Origin: Micavibrio sp. UBA1850
GTDB taxonomy: Bacteria > Pseudomonadota > Alphaproteobacteria > Micavibrionales > Micavibrionaceae
DNA length: 34,721 nt
Direction of reading: 5' to 3'
Assembly (NCBI GenBank): GCA_002338525.1
Contig: DDIM01000022.1
Location: 7,726 to 42,446, forward strand
Numbering within the stretch: the first letter of the stretch is position 1; every line of letters starts with the position of its first letter. The position numbers were made by a program, and so were the translations under genes. Shown piece after piece: positions 33,065-34,721 of this stretch. A model generated the notes under the pieces. That model had not been told where the DNA came from. It searched no databases and saw only the letters and a list, made by a program, of their open reading frames with translations.

Positions 33065-33131
33065 TGATGGCATCATCATTTGCTTCCACACCTGTAACCC
33101 CCTGTTCTGCATAATATTTTTTGCTATAATA
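33009..33131 (-). pseudogene. 3' fragment of an unidentified gene convergent with panD
   Basis: On the minus strand, codons from 33131 down to a TAA at 33009-33011 encode YYSKKYYAEQGVTGVEANDD, then AIMGLRVQIADVAAILALNF. An in-frame TAA lies directly upstream (33132-33134) and no start codon with a ribosome site is visible. The section AEQGVTG...DVAAILA reads like the C-terminus of a real protein I cannot name. Because the same last codons recur at 34666-34721, the intact gene probably continues beyond the window, and this piece was cut off by the insert. Confidence 0.6.
33122..33130 (+). promoter_or_regulatory. Extended -10 promoter for the secreted-protein gene
   Basis: TGCTATAAT is a perfect extended -10 (TGN-TATAAT), 64 bases upstream of the ATG at 33194. 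It sits at or just inside the left junction of the insert. No convincing -35 is seen. Confidence 0.55.
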
Positions 33132-33193
33132 TTATAAATCAGATACCATCAACATCGTAAATTATTACATGTAACCACTTAAAGGAGTAAAGA

Positions 33194-33772
33194 ATGACTT
33201 TTTTGAATAAAACTATTGGTGTAATGGCTGTAGCAGCAATTAGTGCGTATGCTAGCATCGCTCAGGCTCAAAATAGCGCAAATGGATCTCAAGATATTCA
33301 GCCTCAATTAAAAGAGTTTTACAAAGTGAGTTATAGCTCAGATACGCTCAAAGCATGTAAAAGAAAAGAGCGCAAAAAAGTAAAACATCAAATAGACGAC
33401 AATGTACTTTTAAACAATCACTCTTGTGTAAATGGCACGTGCGAATTTTATAAAGAGTCAAAAAGCGTTCAAACAAATGAATATTACTTTTTGGCAAAAG
33501 ATGCGCGTGACAAATGCACATTGAACAAAGTTGCTAACTCTGATTTGAAAAAGGAAAGCTTTTATCTCGCTGAAATTAATATGACTGCGGACTATATCAA
33601 TAAAAATAACATTGATATGAAGCAAATAAGCTCAAGAGATACGAAGGCAGGCGGCCACATAGAAAGTAATGGCACAATAAATGGTTCAGCTAACCTTACG
33701 ATCCGCTATCCTTCAAAAGTAAAAAATGATGTTGTTACAATTTCTGGTGTTGAAATCCCCTTGAGCTATTAA
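33194..33772 (+). CDS. Secreted protein of unknown function (insert cargo)
   Basis: 192 residues. A signal peptide (IGVMAVAAISAYASIAQAQ) with an AQA cleavage site gives a periplasmic or secreted protein of about 168 residues. The mature part is Lys- and Asn-rich with four cysteines (KACKRK, SCVNGTC, KCTL), enough for two disulfides, and ends with a predicted beta-rich tail (SANLTIRYPSK). No known family was recognised. Expression signals are strong: AAAGGAG six bases before the ATG and an extended -10. The region is more AT-rich than the flanking genes, which suggests transfer. A strong inverted repeat follows at 33811-33849. Confidence 0.7.
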   Translation: MTFLNKTIGVMAVAAISAYASIAQAQNSANGSQDIQPQLKEFYKVSYSSDTLKACKRKERKKVKHQIDDNVLLNNHSCVNGTCEFYKESKSVQTNEYYFLAKDARDKCTLNKVANSDLKKESFYLAEINMTADYINKNNIDMKQISSRDTKAGGHIESNGTINGSANLTIRYPSKVKNDVVTISGVEIPLSY

Positions 33773-33810
33773 GCAAACCACTCATTACCACGACGATTGT
33801 AGATAGTTAC

Positions 33811-33849
33811 ATGAAGGGGCGCACAGCCTTTTAGTAGCAGCCCCTTCAT
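33811..33849. repeat. Strong inverted repeat downstream of the secreted-protein gene
   Basis: Perfect arms ATGAAGGGGC (33811-33820) and GCCCCTTCAT (33840-33849), 19-base loop. GC-rich stem, but no T tract on either side, so a terminator of ordinary form is not certain; it could also protect the message or bind a protein. The rest of the 243-base gap up to 34016 shows nothing further. Confidence 0.7.
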
Positions 33850-34015
33850 TTCAAAAAAACTAAGGAAATGTATCCCTCAATATACCCTAACAGATATCCA
33901 TAACTCTATATCGGCACAGTTTCTTTTGCCTGAAAAAAAATTTACATCACCTTTTCACTGAGTACCTTATCTATGGCTTGAAGATAACGTGAGTATTCTA
34001 TTACAATAAGATGGC

Positions 34016-34342
34016 TCAATTAGTAAAAGAGTTTTCGAATGCTAATGAACTAAGAATTTGCGCGTCTTCATTAATGATAACCGAACACGCATAGTCTGTA
34101 TCAACTCCAAATGGCTTAACATTTGACGGCATTACAACTAATAAATCCTCTACGCCATTGTGATATTTTGCAACTGATGCGAAAAGAAAAGCTCGCCCCT
34201 CATCGCTTTGAACTAAACCTTCACAAGCATCAGCGACTGCTCTACTTTTGCTGTTTTCATCATGTTGATACTTAGCTTCTGCGAGAGCAACCACAGATCC
34301 AGCAAAAACAGCATACAAACCCAGCTTTTTCCAACTACTCAT
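34016..34342 (-). CDS. Small membrane-anchored or secreted protein of unknown function (insert cargo)
   Basis: 108 residues from the ATG at 34342, with GGGAATGAG upstream; a GTG eight codons earlier is possible. The N-terminal KKLGLYAVFAGSVVALAEA is a signal peptide or membrane anchor. The remaining 80 or so residues form a small domain with two cysteines (ADACEGLV, DYACSVI), which could pair in the periplasm, and a hydrophobic LLVVMPSN stretch. No family recognised. It points toward the secreted-protein gene, so the two converge around the 33811 inverted repeat. Confidence 0.55.
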   Translation of the reverse strand: MSSWKKLGLYAVFAGSVVALAEAKYQHDENSKSRAVADACEGLVQSDEGRAFLFASVAKYHNGVEDLLVVMPSNVKPFGVDTDYACSVIINEDAQILSSLAFENSFTN

Positions 34343-34501
34343 AATCTCATTCCCTGCTTTAAACACATGTATTCATATACATAACACCCGTTTTAACTTA
34401 AAAGCAATGATTTATCGTCTAGCAACCACCCAAAATTTCGCTTAGCTTAGGACTAATCAACCTTCTCAGACCATTACGACATAACCGTATTTAACAGGTA
34501 A

Positions 34502-34528
34502 AAGGATTTCTTAGTACTGGAAATCCTT
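34502..34528 (-). repeat. Inverted repeat, terminator-like on the minus strand
   Basis: Perfect arms AAGGATTTC (34502-34510) and GAAATCCTT (34520-34528), nine-base loop. Read on the minus strand it is followed by TTTACC, so it could end transcripts arriving from the convergent gene on the right. The surrounding stretch 34367-34568 holds no gene that I can support. Confidence 0.5.
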
Positions 34529-34568
34529 AAAAACACTATACTCGCTTAACATCACAAACTTCAAGTAA

Positions 34569-34676
34569 GGTGACCTTGTTATCATTTGTGCCTACGCGCA
34601 GATGAGCGATGGCGAAGCACAGGACTTTGCCCCTACTGTCCTTTTGATGGATGACCACAACAAAGTTAAAAGTTAA
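34569..34676 (+). pseudogene. Detached panD 3' fragment (second copy)
   Basis: In the panD frame this encodes GDLVIICAYAQMSDGEA and onward to the stop at 34674-34676, 35 residues equal to panD codons 82-116. Codons 82-87 differ from the intact panD at five bases: four synonymous (GGT, CTT, GTT, ATC) and one Val-to-Ile; all later codons are identical. A TAA precedes the fragment in frame, so it is not translated as part of panD. Confidence 0.9.
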
Positions 34677-34721
34677 GAGCTAAGATTGCCGCCACATCCG
34701 CGATCTGCACACGCAGCCCCA
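34666..34721 (-). CDS. 3' end of the gene convergent with panD (partial, runs off the window)
   Basis: Last 17 codons, GLRVQIADVAAILALNF, and the TAA at 34666-34668, identical to the fragment at 33009. If the insertion reading is right, this is the intact gene's end, and the gene continues beyond base 34721. Product unknown. Confidence 0.5.
   Translation of the reverse strand, partial: GLRVQIADVAAILALNF

Larger units (their letters stand above)
32928..34584. mobile_element. 1657-bp inserted unit at the panD 3' end (inferred)
   Basis: One repeat unit, bounded by the direct repeats, that interrupts a convergent gene at about 33110-33131. It carries a secreted-protein gene, a small membrane-anchored gene on the opposite strand and two strong inverted repeats, but no transposase or recombinase. 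Its right end encodes a divergent panD C-terminus, as expected for an element that carries its own attachment-site copy. A tandem duplication, a strain mixture or an assembly join are the alternatives. Confidence 0.45.
34569..34721. repeat. Direct repeat, right copy
   Basis: Counterpart of 32912-33064. Identity is perfect from 34585 to the last base of the window, so the right edge of the repeat is not visible. Confidence 0.95.

Noticed and set aside
33773..34015. A small RNA gene around the 33811 inverted repeat
   Set aside because: There is a strong stem but no promoter-like sequence or T tract that would define a transcript.
1..34721. CRISPR arrays, tRNA or rRNA genes
   Set aside because: No spaced short repeats and no tRNA-like cloverleaf or rRNA sequence were seen on either strand by eye; a covariance-model scan was not possible.

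Overview
The window looks like a low-to-moderate GC alphaproteobacterial chromosome segment. The evidence is the F1Fo ATP synthase delta-alpha gene order, a priA / transaldolase / DUF484 / xerC block of the kind found beside the ATP synthase operon in many Alphaproteobacteria, and a Caulobacter-style cpa/tad pilus locus. A Micavibrio-like or rhodospirillalean lineage is possible, but this is only an impression. No rRNA, tRNA or CRISPR array was seen.

Layout. 1-1491: 5' part of atpA and complete atpH (minus strand). 1626-5140: accessory group with a PAPS-type sulfotransferase diverging from an arylsulfotransferase-like beta-propeller protein, a small membrane protein and a TraX-like membrane protein. 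5115-10581: priA (minus), then transaldolase, a pilin-like protein, DUF484 and xerC (plus). 10590-13763: a lone receiver protein, a YjbH-type outer-membrane beta-barrel and a second pilin-like protein, paralogous to the first. 13907-24078: the Tad/Flp pilus locus. A secretin-free pilus N-domain protein and tadD lie on the plus strand. They converge at a shared terminator on a minus-strand operon cpaB-cpaC-cpaD-cpaE-cpaF-tadB-tadC, followed to the right by cpaA and the flp pilin. 24290-26846: a small membrane protein and a large tail-anchored pseudokinase. 26960-29666: purA and glmM. 29721-30670: a divergent repressor/HTH pair resembling a phage cI/cro switch, with an inverted-repeat operator between the genes; the repressor has an in-frame stop. 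30729-33019: glutathione reductase, a YgjV-like membrane protein and panD.

33009-34721: the most unusual part. The 3' end of panD and the 3' end of a convergent gene are repeated exactly (137 bp, 1657 bp apart) on either side of an AT-rich insert carrying a secreted-protein gene and a small membrane-anchored-protein gene. Left of the exact repeat, the second copy still encodes panD residues, but with mostly synonymous changes. This is what integration of a foreign element carrying its own panD 3' end would leave. No recombinase gene is in the insert. The right repeat runs to the window edge, so an assembly cause must also be considered.

How the genes fit together: Flp prepilin is processed by CpaA and assembled by the CpaF ATPase with TadB/TadC, positioned by CpaE, and exported through the CpaC secretin with CpaB, CpaD and TadD. 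No TadE, TadF or TadG gene is visible. The two pilin-like paralogs (8068-8829 and 13077-13763) are candidate minor pilins by inference only.
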